A DNA stretch of 46,874 bases, taken from assembly GCA_050117475.1 (NCBI GenBank), contig JASFMR010000017.1:1-46874 (forward strand), in the 5' to 3' direction. This DNA is from Fodinibius sp050117475. GTDB lineage: Bacteria; Bacteroidota; Rhodothermia; Balneolales; Balneolaceae. Shown piece by piece: positions 24,575-33,364 of this stretch (positions are counted from its first letter, which is position 1; every line of letters starts with the position of its first letter). The notes below the pieces were generated by a model that did no database searches, was not told the origin of the DNA, and was given only the letters and a program-made list of their open reading frames with translations. A program made the translations under genes and the position numbers.

Positions 24575-24811
24575 TTTCCCTTTTGGCTACTTACTCCGAA
24601 GGGGTTAGACATAGTTATTTTGGATGAGGATACACCATAGAAGCCGGTTTGAGCCTTTTAATAAAGTAACACTTCCATCTTCAGGTATAAAGCGACGAGC
24701 TGTGTTATAAAGGAAAGTTTTGCCCTTCAACGGAAAAGACTTCGGCAGAAGAAAAGATAATTCTGAAATAAAATGTCAGAATAGAGGACTTAAAATGAAT
24801 ACAAGATTCAC
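24575..24811. other. Intergenic region upstream of flgF
   Basis: No ORF or strong hairpin. The exact half-site AACGGAAAA occurs at 24729-24737, about 180 bases upstream of the predicted flgF transcript start, identical to one arm of the palindrome at 14140-14158. Apart from this I see nothing definable. Confidence 0.4.
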
Positions 24812-24849
24812 TAAAAAATGCCATCCCCGATTTCACTGGAGATGGCATT
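24812..24849 (-). terminator. Terminator of the DUF5916 gene
   Basis: Inverted repeat AATGCCATC (24817-24825) / GATGGCATT (24841-24849). On the minus strand the second arm is followed by TTTTTAG, as in a Rho-independent terminator, 16 bases after the stop of the upstream gene. It insulates flgF from the DUF5916 gene. Confidence 0.8.
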
Positions 24850-24864
24850 AACTACTATCAAAAC

Positions 24865-27510
24865 CTACAAATTAAGCCAGTAGGAAAATTTAACAAGGAA
24901 AATGTTATCGGGATGGGCATTAATCAAACGGGGGAAAGAATTGCCCAGGTTAAAACGACCACTGTCCTGAACATCGGAACGGCTCTGTGTCCATACGAAA
25001 TAGATTGTTGAACCGGGCCGGTACTCCCACCGCAACACTGCATTCCCGCGAAGTGACTTGTAATTGAAATTGGGGTTCCCCAATTCCATTGACGGGGCGG
25101 GCCCAGCACCATCAGGATCAGCTGTGTAATTCTGTGAATCAAAAGTAGATCCTCCATCCTTGCCAAATTCAAGGAATCTAAAACTTTTAGGTCGGGCAAG
25201 TGCTTTGTAACTGCTGAATTTTCCGGAAGAGATCAGTGGTTGTACGTACATTTGCAGACTCAACTTAGGCGTAAAAGTCCAGTTAACTCGTATGCTTGAC
25301 GATATAGTATTTTGATCCAGTTCGGCAAATACATATCGGTGATCATAAGTTTGAGTCGCGGTCGGATCAAAAAAGGTATTTATATAGTGTGCTTTGTCGT
25401 AACCCCATGAATAACTGGGAGAAAGCGACAATGACAAGTTGGCTGCAGGTTTCCACTTAATCGTTGACTGAAGGTACCATTGGTCAGATCCATCACGACT
25501 CAAATAGCTACCTCCCCCCAAAGATAAGACGACCGGCTTGCGGCTATCCGAAGAAAGCCTCAAATCGTATTGTGATCCTCCGTGATTGACGGCCAACGGG
25601 CCTCCCCTGGTCAACCGGTTATTTAGCGTACGTGGATTGAAAGCAACGTTCATTCGCAAAGAATAGTAATTTAAAAGCTGCAGTCGGTATTGGCTCCAGG
25701 CACCGGCCATCGTATTATTTCCATTGAAATCAAAGGAGGAAAATACTGCTCCAATCAACAGCTGGGAACGATACCAATTGGTAGGTTCGGTCCATTGATA
25801 GCCAACACCAATATGGCTGTTAACAATATTCGTTACCCCTAAAAAACCTACATCATTCAAATCAAATTTGGGATCTATTACTCCTACAGCAGCATTAAAG
25901 ATCACATTCCCTTTTTGTTTATTTACCCATAATCGTCCGGCATAACCGGTCATGGATGTAGAAGTACTGTCAACACCATAGTTTTTGAAATCCGGGCGTT
26001 GCAGGTAATGGGTAGAATTGGTCTGGACATTGAGCATACGTTCTCTGGTGCCGGTGATATGACTCATACCGAGCCAGCCGGTAACTACCCACATTCTATC
26101 CTTATCAAGGAACGTCCAGCCATCCACACCAATAACCCCGGAACTCTTGTTAATATCATTGCGCAGGGCATCATTCCCGAAACTGCGATTGGTGTATGTT
26201 CCAATAAATCCGATACTTTGTTTAGCATCGTTGAATTGTTTTTGAACACGGGTGACACCATAGTAGGTCAGGGGTTCAACCTGAGTGGAATGCAACTGAT
26301 TGTTAATGGAATACCGGGCATTCTCAGCAGCTGTTACAGCTTGCAAGGCCCCGATATTCCAATTCCCATTCAGGCGACCGGTCACTTTGGCCGCACCGAG
26401 GATATGGGTACCCTCCGGGCTATCAACAAAATCAGCATCGCTTGGAGTACTCCCCTGGGGAGCCCTGCCGATACGACGGGAATAGAAGAACGATGGTGAC
26501 CACCAGTTGAAATTCCAAAAATCATCTGCCCCGCCTTTGCCAAAATTGAAGAAATTGGATCCATTAATAAAAAACGGGCGTTTTTCCGGGAAATAGGTCT
26601 CTACATCACTCAAATTAACAACCGCCGGATCTACCTCTACCTGGCCGAAATCCGGATTCACTGTAGCATTGACGGTTAGGTTGCTTCCAAGGTTGGTCTT
26701 TATATCCGCACCGGCATTAAAATTATACTCGGAGCCATCATTGAAAGGATCCCCGGGCGTATGATCCAAGTAAGAAGCTTTGGTTGTTAAATATGGGATA
26801 ACTTCTAAATCATGTGCCGGCGATATGTTCGATATGCTTGTCAAATTATCAAACCGTGATACAAAGCCACTGCCATTCCTGGGTTGGTATTTCAGGTAAT
26901 CTTTTTCATTCTTTCGGGCAATAAATCGTTTAAAATTGATGCCCCAGGTATATTTATCTTCTTTTTGAAATCTGAGTTGAGAATAGGGTATACGCATTTC
27001 AACTGTCCATTGATCATGGTCAATATGAGCCTTACCCTGCCAGACGCCGTCCCACGAGTCATCATCCCAGCTGTCATTAAATAAGGTCCCGTCGTATAGG
27101 GTACCCCCCGCATTGACCCCGAAATAAAGCCCGGTTTGGTTATCGTTATAGGGATCGATATAAAATGTGAATTCGTCAGACGTCAGCTGTTCATCGCGAC
27201 GACCGACTTTGGCTATAATTGAATCGGGAGATGCATCATACATGCGAGCCCCAACATAAATTGCATCATCCGTATATAGCATTTTAACAATGGTCTTTTC
27301 TGTGGGCTTGGCACCTTCATCCGGATCCCGCTGTATAAAGTGGGAAATAGCGGGGGCTTTCCTCCAAGCTTTCTCGTTTAACATACCATCCACTTTAATT
27401 TCTGTGCGGGCCCTGGAGGCTTTGAATGAATTGAGCTTATCATAATTTTGGCCGAATAAGGGAATTGCACAGGCCGTCAAAAGAATTATAGTTAGTACTA
27501 TATACCTCAT
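24865..27510 (-). CDS. CBM9-like / DUF5916 outer-membrane protein
   Basis: An 881-residue exported protein. After a signal peptide (MRYIVLTIILLTACAIPLFG) comes a carbohydrate-binding family 9-like domain of about 200 residues (IKVDGMLNEKAWRKAP, then YTDDAIYVGARMYDASPDSI and FTFYIDPYNDNQTGLYFGVN). The rest matches the DUF5916 pattern (NPDFGQVEVDPAVVNLSDVE, then TYFPEKRPFFINGS), followed by alternating aromatic strands ending in FLVKFSYWLNL, consistent with an outer-membrane beta-barrel. Substrate unknown; such proteins are frequent in Bacteroidota-related genomes. It stands alone between two flagellar operons with its own terminator and is the only gene between 15.9 and 46.9 kb with no obvious flagellar role. 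Confidence 0.87.
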   Translation of the reverse strand: MRYIVLTIILLTACAIPLFGQNYDKLNSFKASRARTEIKVDGMLNEKAWRKAPAISHFIQRDPDEGAKPTEKTIVKMLYTDDAIYVGARMYDASPDSIIAKVGRRDEQLTSDEFTFYIDPYNDNQTGLYFGVNAGGTLYDGTLFNDSWDDDSWDGVWQGKAHIDHDQWTVEMRIPYSQLRFQKEDKYTWGINFKRFIARKNEKDYLKYQPRNGSGFVSRFDNLTSISNISPAHDLEVIPYLTTKASYLDHTPGDPFNDGSEYNFNAGADIKTNLGSNLTVNATVNPDFGQVEVDPAVVNLSDVETYFPEKRPFFINGSNFFNFGKGGADDFWNFNWWSPSFFYSRRIGRAPQGSTPSDADFVDSPEGTHILGAAKVTGRLNGNWNIGALQAVTAAENARYSINNQLHSTQVEPLTYYGVTRVQKQFNDAKQSIGFIGTYTNRSFGNDALRNDINKSSGVIGVDGWTFLDKDRMWVVTGWLGMSHITGTRERMLNVQTNSTHYLQRPDFKNYGVDSTSTSMTGYAGRLWVNKQKGNVIFNAAVGVIDPKFDLNDVGFLGVTNIVNSHIGVGYQWTEPTNWYRSQLLIGAVFSSFDFNGNNTMAGAWSQYRLQLLNYYSLRMNVAFNPRTLNNRLTRGGPLAVNHGGSQYDLRLSSDSRKPVVLSLGGGSYLSRDGSDQWYLQSTIKWKPAANLSLSLSPSYSWGYDKAHYINTFFDPTATQTYDHRYVFAELDQNTISSSIRVNWTFTPKLSLQMYVQPLISSGKFSSYKALARPKSFRFLEFGKDGGSTFDSQNYTADPDGAGPAPSMELGNPNFNYKSLRGNAVLRWEYRPGSTIYFVWTQSRSDVQDSGRFNLGNSFPRLINAHPDNIFLVKFSYWLNL

Positions 27511-27754
27511 TTTTTATTTATTTTCTTATTAAGGGGTAATTAACTGAAGGGAAGTACGGCTATAAATCAAAAAAGTTACAAATGAGGTTATTGAGAGCCT
27601 TAACTCATTCGATTTCCCGACCAATTTCATTTTATCGAAAAACGAGTTAGAACCTCCAATTACCAAGGGAAATCTTTTCCACCGGACGGAAGAATTTGTG
27701 TTTCTACAATTCCCCTTACCCCCCTTGGCGTACACAACTGTAGCATCTCATATC

Positions 27755-27770
27755 TGGTACCCTTTTTGAC
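27755..27770 (+). promoter_or_regulatory. Sigma-54-like promoter before flhB (tentative)
   Basis: TGGTAC (27755-27760), five bases, TTGAC (27766-27770): 8/10 of the -24/-12 consensus, again with GA in place of GC at -12, as at flgF. The transcript would start only a few bases before the flhB ATG at 27786, making an almost leaderless message. TTTTCC...CGGAAGAA at 27675-27694 resembles the AACGGAAAA palindrome. Confidence 0.33.
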
Positions 27771-27785
27771 ATATACTATAACAGT

Positions 27786-28862
27786 ATGTCTGACCAAAAT
27801 GACCAACAAGATAAAACTGAAGAACCCACCGCGCATAAATTAAAAAAAGCGCGGGAAGAAGGGAATGTAGCTAAAAGCTCCGAAATTGCATCAGTAATGC
27901 TGATGGTGATTGCCACCATTATTCTGCTGAATTTCGGTAGTTGGATCTATAGCCGTGTCGGCCAAATGTTTGAGACATTTTTCCTGAAATCTGGGGAAGG
28001 CTTTGGTAATCAGGATAATGCATTGCAGTTGTTGAAAATGGCATTATGGTACGGATTCGAAATATTGGCTCCATTAATCATTGGGTTATTTATAATGGCA
28101 ATTTTAGCCCATATAGCCCAAACAGGCGTAGTTTTTGCCCCCAAGGTATTGGAAGCAAAGGGTAGCCGCCTAAATCCTCAGAAAGGACTCAAAAAGATTT
28201 TTTCGATGCGTGGTGTCATGGAGCTTGTAAAAGGGTTCAGCAAGATATTTCTGATCGGCATGATCATCTATTTCACCTTGCGGAATGAGATAGACAATAT
28301 CACCGCATTTTTGGTGCTGCCGCTAAAACAAATTATTGCGCAATCCGGCAGATATGTGTTGCTGATTGTAAGCCGGATTCTATCGGCGCTGGTAGTTTTA
28401 TCAATTATGGATGCTGCTTATACAAAATACCAGCATAAAAAAGACTTGCGCATGACAAAACAAGAAGTAAAGGACGAGCACAAACAGACAGAGGGCGACC
28501 CCCATATGAAGAGCCGGAGAAGACAAAAAGCCATCAGCAGAGTGAAGCGAAAGAGGCTTGACCATGCCGTCCTTTCCTCTGAAGTCGTTGTCACTAACCC
28601 GACCCATTATGCGGTAGCACTCCATTACGATCCGGAACACAATGATGCCCCCGTAATTCAGGCGAAAGGGATGCGTAAACGTGCACTTAAAATTCGGGAA
28701 TTTGCCCGGGAATATGATGTACCCATAATCGAAAATCCACCGGTTGCACGAGCTTTATACGCATCCGCAGAGGAGAACGAATTTGTCCCCCCGGAACTCT
28801 ACCAGGCGGTAGCTGAGATCCTGGCGTATGTCTATAGACTAAAACAAGAAAAGAAGATTTAG
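27786..28862 (+). CDS. flhB: Flagellar export switch protein FlhB
   Basis: FlhB is the export-apparatus protein that switches specificity from hook to filament substrates after cleaving itself. The 358-residue protein begins DKTEEPTAHKLKKAREEGNV, has four membrane segments in the first 210 residues, and carries the autocleavage site NPTH (VVTNPTHYAVAL), so the switch should be functional. It is the first gene of flhB-flhA-flhF-flhG-orf66-fliA; the next start follows its stop without a gap. Length is normal. Hook-length control would involve FliK, encoded at 43842-45485. Confidence 0.97.
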   Translation: MSDQNDQQDKTEEPTAHKLKKAREEGNVAKSSEIASVMLMVIATIILLNFGSWIYSRVGQMFETFFLKSGEGFGNQDNALQLLKMALWYGFEILAPLIIGLFIMAILAHIAQTGVVFAPKVLEAKGSRLNPQKGLKKIFSMRGVMELVKGFSKIFLIGMIIYFTLRNEIDNITAFLVLPLKQIIAQSGRYVLLIVSRILSALVVLSIMDAAYTKYQHKKDLRMTKQEVKDEHKQTEGDPHMKSRRRQKAISRVKRKRLDHAVLSSEVVVTNPTHYAVALHYDPEHNDAPVIQAKGMRKRALKIREFAREYDVPIIENPPVARALYASAEENEFVPPELYQAVAEILAYVYRLKQEKKI

Positions 28863-30962
28863 ATGAACCAAGCAGCAACTGCAAAACCAAATAAATTTAT
28901 AGACCTGCTGAAAGGACGGGCTGATGTTTTCGTTGCATCCAGCGTGCTCCTTGTTCTAATGGTGATGATCATGCCGATTCCTTCGGGACTGCTTGATTTC
29001 TTCCTGGCGATGAACGTGTCGCTATCTGTGATAGTTCTTCTGGTTGCTTTTTATACCCTTAAACCGCTCGAATTTGCTGTCTTCCCGGGTATGCTTTTGA
29101 TGCTCACACTTTTTCGCCTCTCGCTCAATGTTGCTTCAACCAGGCTTATACTTAGTCAGGGATATGCAGGCCACCTTATCGAAGCCTTCGGAAATTTTGT
29201 AGTACAGGGCAATTATGTGATCGGAATTATTATTTTCGCAGTTCTCATTATCATTAATTTTGTGGTAATTACTAAAGGTGCGGGGCGTATTGCTGAAGTT
29301 TCGGCTCGATTTACGCTCGATGCCATGCCGGGTAAGCAGATGGCTATCGATGCGGATTTAAGCTCGGGGCTAATCACGGACGAAGAAGCCAAAAAACGAC
29401 GTGAAGATATTTCTCGTGAAAGTGATTTTTACGGTGCGATGGACGGGGCCAGCAAGTTTGTGCGAGGGGATGTTATTGCCGGCCTGCTCATTACCTTTAT
29501 CAATATTATCGGGGGACTCGTCATCGGTACTATGCAACACGGCATGCCCATCGCGGATGCCGCTGCCAAATATACGCTTCTGACAATTGGGGATGGCCTG
29601 GTAAGCCAAATTCCGGCCTTGTTGATTTCAACGGCATCCGGTATCATCGTATCGCGAGCCGCCTCGGAAGGTAATCTCAGCACTGAAATTACCGGACAGC
29701 TGTTCGGTAGCCCTAAAGTCATAACCATTGCCGCTGGATTCGTATTTATCATGGGATTACTTCCCGGGATGCCTATTATCCCATTCTGGCTGCTGGCCGG
29801 TTTCCTTTTCTATTATGCCAATAACAAAAACAAAATTCAGGAAGTCGAGGCTATTGAACTGCAGGAACAAGAAGAGGAAGTTCAGGAGGAAAAAGTTGAA
29901 GATTATCTTTTAATGGATACCCTGGAGCTCGAAATAGGTTACAGCCTGATTCCCCTGGTAGATCCTCAACAAGGAGGCGACCTGCTGGACCGCATGTCTT
30001 CACTTCGTAAACAGCTGGCTATTGAGCTTGGCATCCTGGTCCCGCCGATTCGCATACGGGACAATGTACAACTTAATTCAAATGACTATGTGATTAGGAT
30101 GCGGGGTATCACCCAAGGAAAAGGCGACCTGTTGCCCGAATATCACCTTGCTTTATTGCCAGCGGATTTTGATATAGAACTGAATGGAGTGAAAACGACT
30201 GATCCTACATTTGGCATGGACGCAGTCTGGGTAAGCGAAAAAAATAAGCCCCAAGCTGAAAAATATGGTTTATCTGTCATTGAGGCCGGAGCCGTTATCA
30301 CTACCCACTTTATGGAGATCATCAAACGCAATGCCCATAAGCTTCTTGACAGACAAATGGTGAAACAACTCGTGGAAAACTTAAAAGAGACCTCTCCCGC
30401 AGTGGTTGAAGAACTCATTCCCGAGCCAATGAACCTTGGCAAAGTACAAAAAGTGCTCAAACGGCTCCTTAAAGAGCAGATCCCCATTCGTGACCTAAAT
30501 ACCATTTTGGAAACACTGGCAGATTATTATCCTCAAACACAGAACCCGGATGTGCTCACAGAATATGTTAGAGCAGCTTTATCAGAGACTATAACCCGAC
30601 AGTATAAGGACGAGAAGGATGAAGTAGCAGTGAGCGTACTGCAATCGTCTCTGGAATCACATCTCATTAACCAGGCACAACAGGGCAACCTAAATCCAAA
30701 TACACTTGGTTTTACCCCGGATACGGTTGAAAAACTGTACGTAAACTGCTCAAAGACATTTGAACAGATGCTCGGCCAGGGACAGGATCCAATTTTATTG
30801 ACCTCCCCTGTACTACGGCCAGCATTATTCGACTTCCTGGTATCGGTTATCCCCGAAGTTACTGTGCTTTCATATAATGACTTGACTGTAGATACCCAGA
30901 TCAATAAAGCCGGAACCATCAGTTTAGAAGACATTGAACCTGAAACAACTTCAGCAGAATAA
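28863..30962 (+). CDS. flhA: Flagellar export gate protein FlhA
   Basis: FlhA forms the nonameric gate of the export apparatus and docks chaperone-substrate complexes. The 699-residue protein has eight membrane segments in its first 330 residues, the conserved MLLMLTLFRLSLNVASTRLIL and the FHIPEP-region sequence RFTLDAMPGKQMAIDADLSSG, then the soluble C-terminal domain (from about 350) with VIRMRGITQGKGDLLPEYHLAL and NLKETSPAVVEEL. Length and motifs are canonical. It starts directly after the flhB stop and ends 8 bases before flhF, indicating one transcript. Confidence 0.97.
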   Translation: MNQAATAKPNKFIDLLKGRADVFVASSVLLVLMVMIMPIPSGLLDFFLAMNVSLSVIVLLVAFYTLKPLEFAVFPGMLLMLTLFRLSLNVASTRLILSQGYAGHLIEAFGNFVVQGNYVIGIIIFAVLIIINFVVITKGAGRIAEVSARFTLDAMPGKQMAIDADLSSGLITDEEAKKRREDISRESDFYGAMDGASKFVRGDVIAGLLITFINIIGGLVIGTMQHGMPIADAAAKYTLLTIGDGLVSQIPALLISTASGIIVSRAASEGNLSTEITGQLFGSPKVITIAAGFVFIMGLLPGMPIIPFWLLAGFLFYYANNKNKIQEVEAIELQEQEEEVQEEKVEDYLLMDTLELEIGYSLIPLVDPQQGGDLLDRMSSLRKQLAIELGILVPPIRIRDNVQLNSNDYVIRMRGITQGKGDLLPEYHLALLPADFDIELNGVKTTDPTFGMDAVWVSEKNKPQAEKYGLSVIEAGAVITTHFMEIIKRNAHKLLDRQMVKQLVENLKETSPAVVEELIPEPMNLGKVQKVLKRLLKEQIPIRDLNTILETLADYYPQTQNPDVLTEYVRAALSETITRQYKDEKDEVAVSVLQSSLESHLINQAQQGNLNPNTLGFTPDTVEKLYVNCSKTFEQMLGQGQDPILLTSPVLRPALFDFLVSVIPEVTVLSYNDLTVDTQINKAGTISLEDIEPETTSAE

Positions 30963-30970
30963 GTTGACTT

Positions 30971-32296
30971 ATGATTCTTAAAAAATTTTATGGCGATAAC
31001 ATAAAAGAAGCCCGGGAAAAAGCTTATGACAAGCTTGGCAGGGACTGCATCATATTGGAAACCAAAGAGCCTTCCGATAGCAAAGACGCTTTTGTTACAG
31101 TGATGCTGGATAAAAAGAAGTCGGAGATACTTCAGCCCTCATCCCAAAAGAAAACGAAAAAAAGCACCGGGACCTACAGTCGCAAAGACCTAATTCCAAA
31201 ATCGCTTGACAAAGTTAAAGAAGCCGTGGCTGAGGGTTTTAACCAGTTCTCAACTGAGATGGGGTTTGACAATTCCCACAATAGGAAAACCGGACACTCA
31301 AAGGATAGCGACAGTGACGAAACCCTTACGATGTCTCGTCGAAGCACTCCGGTATATAATCAAAAAAAATCATCAGACACTCCGTCAAACTTCCGCAAGA
31401 GATTCTCGGATAATCTGCAAGAGTCGCCTGTTTCAAAAGAGGTAAAAGCATTGCACCGGCGATTTGATCATATGGAAAAATTACTTTCGGACGCTCTAGT
31501 CTCCTCAAATATTGAGTATGTTTCGCACCCCGCCTTTCAGCAGCTTTTGAATACGGGTATGCAAGCGACGACAGTTACACATTGGTTCAAGGAAATATTA
31601 AACAAGGGCATAGACCCGTATGAACAAAGCCAGTCTTTTATGTTTGAGCTTGCCAAGATCATACGCTCTGCCCTCTCTTTCGCATTGCCTGAACCGCCTG
31701 AAAAAAACCTGTTGTTCGTAGGACCCTCCGGATCAGGAAAGACGACACTTATTATGAAACTAGCGAAAAATCCGGATTTCATGCTCGATAAAAAAATAGC
31801 ACTGATTTCTATAGAGCCCAAAAATAAATTTATTCATTACTCAACACTCAAGCTTTTTGCTGAGGAAGAAAACCTTCCCTTTTATAAAGTTCAGGATGGA
31901 GTCGAAATGGGCTCGCTACTTAACGAACTTGAAGAGTTTGATCATTTATTGTTTGATACTCCTTCACTTAGCCTTCACCAAGAAACCGCTTTCCGGGATT
32001 TTTGGAAAATCCGGCAGATACTCTCATCGATAGCACCACTCGAAGTACATTATACCGTAAATGCCACCCTGGAACGGTACTACTTTAAAGAAAACTACGC
32101 AACAAACCATTCACTTCAGCCGGATTATGTAGCTATTACCCACCTCGATGAAAGTGAAAAATGGGGGCACCTTATTCCATTTATCAATGGTATTGGGGCA
32201 CGGGTCAGATACGTAAGCCAGGGACCCAATGTACCCGACAATATTCACACCTTCGAACCCGAATGGTTTGCGGAAAAAATATTATCTGAATCTTAA
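30971..32296 (+). CDS. flhF: FlhF, SRP-type GTPase with degenerate GTPase motifs
   Basis: FlhF sets flagellar position and number. The 441-residue protein starts with the FlhF N-terminus (MILKKFYGDNIKEAREKAYDKLG), then a basic variable region (about 50-160) and an NG-like domain. The P-loop GPSGSGKTT (251-259) is intact, but other GTPase elements are altered: the usual DTYRIGAVEQL region reads IEPKNKFIHYSTL, DTAGR reads DTPSL (329-333), and the TKxD specificity motif reads THLDE (390-394) with Lys replaced by His. The ending QGPNVPDNI is typical of FlhF. It may bind nucleotide but hydrolyse it poorly. The neighbouring flhG is also atypical. Identity as FlhF is secure; activity is doubtful. 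Confidence 0.92.
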   Translation: MILKKFYGDNIKEAREKAYDKLGRDCIILETKEPSDSKDAFVTVMLDKKKSEILQPSSQKKTKKSTGTYSRKDLIPKSLDKVKEAVAEGFNQFSTEMGFDNSHNRKTGHSKDSDSDETLTMSRRSTPVYNQKKSSDTPSNFRKRFSDNLQESPVSKEVKALHRRFDHMEKLLSDALVSSNIEYVSHPAFQQLLNTGMQATTVTHWFKEILNKGIDPYEQSQSFMFELAKIIRSALSFALPEPPEKNLLFVGPSGSGKTTLIMKLAKNPDFMLDKKIALISIEPKNKFIHYSTLKLFAEEENLPFYKVQDGVEMGSLLNELEEFDHLLFDTPSLSLHQETAFRDFWKIRQILSSIAPLEVHYTVNATLERYYFKENYATNHSLQPDYVAITHLDESEKWGHLIPFINGIGARVRYVSQGPNVPDNIHTFEPEWFAEKILSES

Positions 32297-32308
32297 CCGA
32301 GAATACTT

Positions 32309-33124
32309 ATGAATTTCGATTTAGCATCTTCATTTATTGTTGCAACAGCCAGTGGTAAAGGGGGGGTCGGCAAAACAATGACCACCGTAAACATGGCTGA
32401 ATCGTTAAATGCACAAGGGTTCAGAGTGGCCCTGATCGATGCCGATCTCGGATTGTCGAATTGTGCAGCCCTCATGAATGAACAAGTGCCTGCAACAGCC
32501 CTTGACGTACTGAAAGAACGCAGTTATGTATCGGATCTGTTTCAAACAACCCAATCGGGTATCACGCTGGTGACCGGCGCCGATGAACCGGATCCCCATT
32601 TACAGGATTGGGCATTACTTTATCCCGTGATGGACGAAGTTATTCGAAAGTTACGTATCAACCATCATTTCATACTAATTGATACTCCGGCCGGTACATC
32701 AGACCTGAGCTTGTGGGCCCTCGATCGATCTGATCTTTGCACGTTGATCCTGGTTGATGAACCGACTGTGATTTCAGACGTCTACCGCTTTTGCAAATTT
32801 ATTATGAAAATCGACCCCGCTTATCCTTTTGCAACCATCGTGAATTTTGCAAAAGGTGAAACTGCGGCACGAAGTACAGCGCGCCGTTTCAATAGCATCT
32901 TGAGTCATTTTATGGATCGGAAACTTCCCTTTTTGGGCTATGTTCCCTATGCCGAGGCAGTATCGGAATCCATAAGCCGACAACAACCTGTAACAACCTT
33001 GTATCCTGACTCTCTTGTTACTCAGGAGTTTCAGTATATTGCGCAAACATTGAGCAGCATTTCACAAACCGACAGCGCTTCGTTGGCAGGAAACAAAAAC
33101 CTACCATTGGAAATCACAAACTAA
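32309..33124 (+). CDS. flhG: FlhG/FleN MinD-like ATPase
   Basis: FlhG (FleN, YlxH) is a membrane-associated MinD-type ATPase that limits flagellar number, partly by stimulating FlhF. The 271-residue protein has the deviant Walker A KGGVGKT (17-23), ALIDADLGLSN, and the Walker B-like ILIDTPAGTSD. It begins only 10 residues before the P-loop domain, so the N-terminal activator helix with DQAxxLR, which FlhG uses to trigger FlhF GTPase, is absent. This fits the degenerate FlhF encoded upstream. FlhG often also contacts FliM/FliN and, in polar flagellates, the flagellar master regulator; either could still apply. Confidence 0.9.
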   Translation: MNFDLASSFIVATASGKGGVGKTMTTVNMAESLNAQGFRVALIDADLGLSNCAALMNEQVPATALDVLKERSYVSDLFQTTQSGITLVTGADEPDPHLQDWALLYPVMDEVIRKLRINHHFILIDTPAGTSDLSLWALDRSDLCTLILVDEPTVISDVYRFCKFIMKIDPAYPFATIVNFAKGETAARSTARRFNSILSHFMDRKLPFLGYVPYAEAVSESISRQQPVTTLYPDSLVTQEFQYIAQTLSSISQTDSASLAGNKNLPLEITN

Positions 33125-33138
33125 ATACGAGGTAAGCT

Positions 33139-33339
33139 ATGCTTGTTCGAATATTTACCATCATTGCATTACTCATATTCGTTGCTCTTGTATTCATGGG
33201 GTCCTCAATTGAAATGGCCATGCTAAAAAGTGCTGCGGTATTTGTAGTGCTCGTAGTAGGCACAAGAATTTGCTTGTACCTGCTCGATATTATTAAAGAA
33301 AGCTCACCAAATGAACAGGAATCTCCGAGTCACAATTAA
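33139..33339 (+). CDS. Small two-helix membrane protein in flagellar operon
   Basis: A 66-residue protein between flhG and fliA. Two hydrophobic segments (about 4-22, IFTIIALLIFVALVFMG, and 30-50, LKSAAVFVVLVVGTRICLYLL) are joined by a short SSIEMAM loop, with a hydrophilic tail ESSPNEQESPSHN. GAGGTAAGCT before the ATG gives a good ribosome-binding site, one of the better ones in this operon, which supports a real gene. I do not recognise the family and no function is proposed beyond its likely co-expression with FlhF, FlhG and FliA. Confidence 0.72.
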   Translation: MLVRIFTIIALLIFVALVFMGSSIEMAMLKSAAVFVVLVVGTRICLYLLDIIKESSPNEQESPSHN

Positions 33340-33364
33340 ATCGGACTGAAGAACGTGATTTGAT

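Noticed and set aside
27529..27735. 68-residue minus-strand ORF between the DUF5916 gene and flhB
   Set aside because: No recognisable motif, overlaps the probable promoter region of both flanking genes, and composition looks random.
30975..31002. GGCGATAA at the start of flhF as a sigma-28 promoter
   Set aside because: The -35 position reads GATT and the site lies inside the coding region just after the start.
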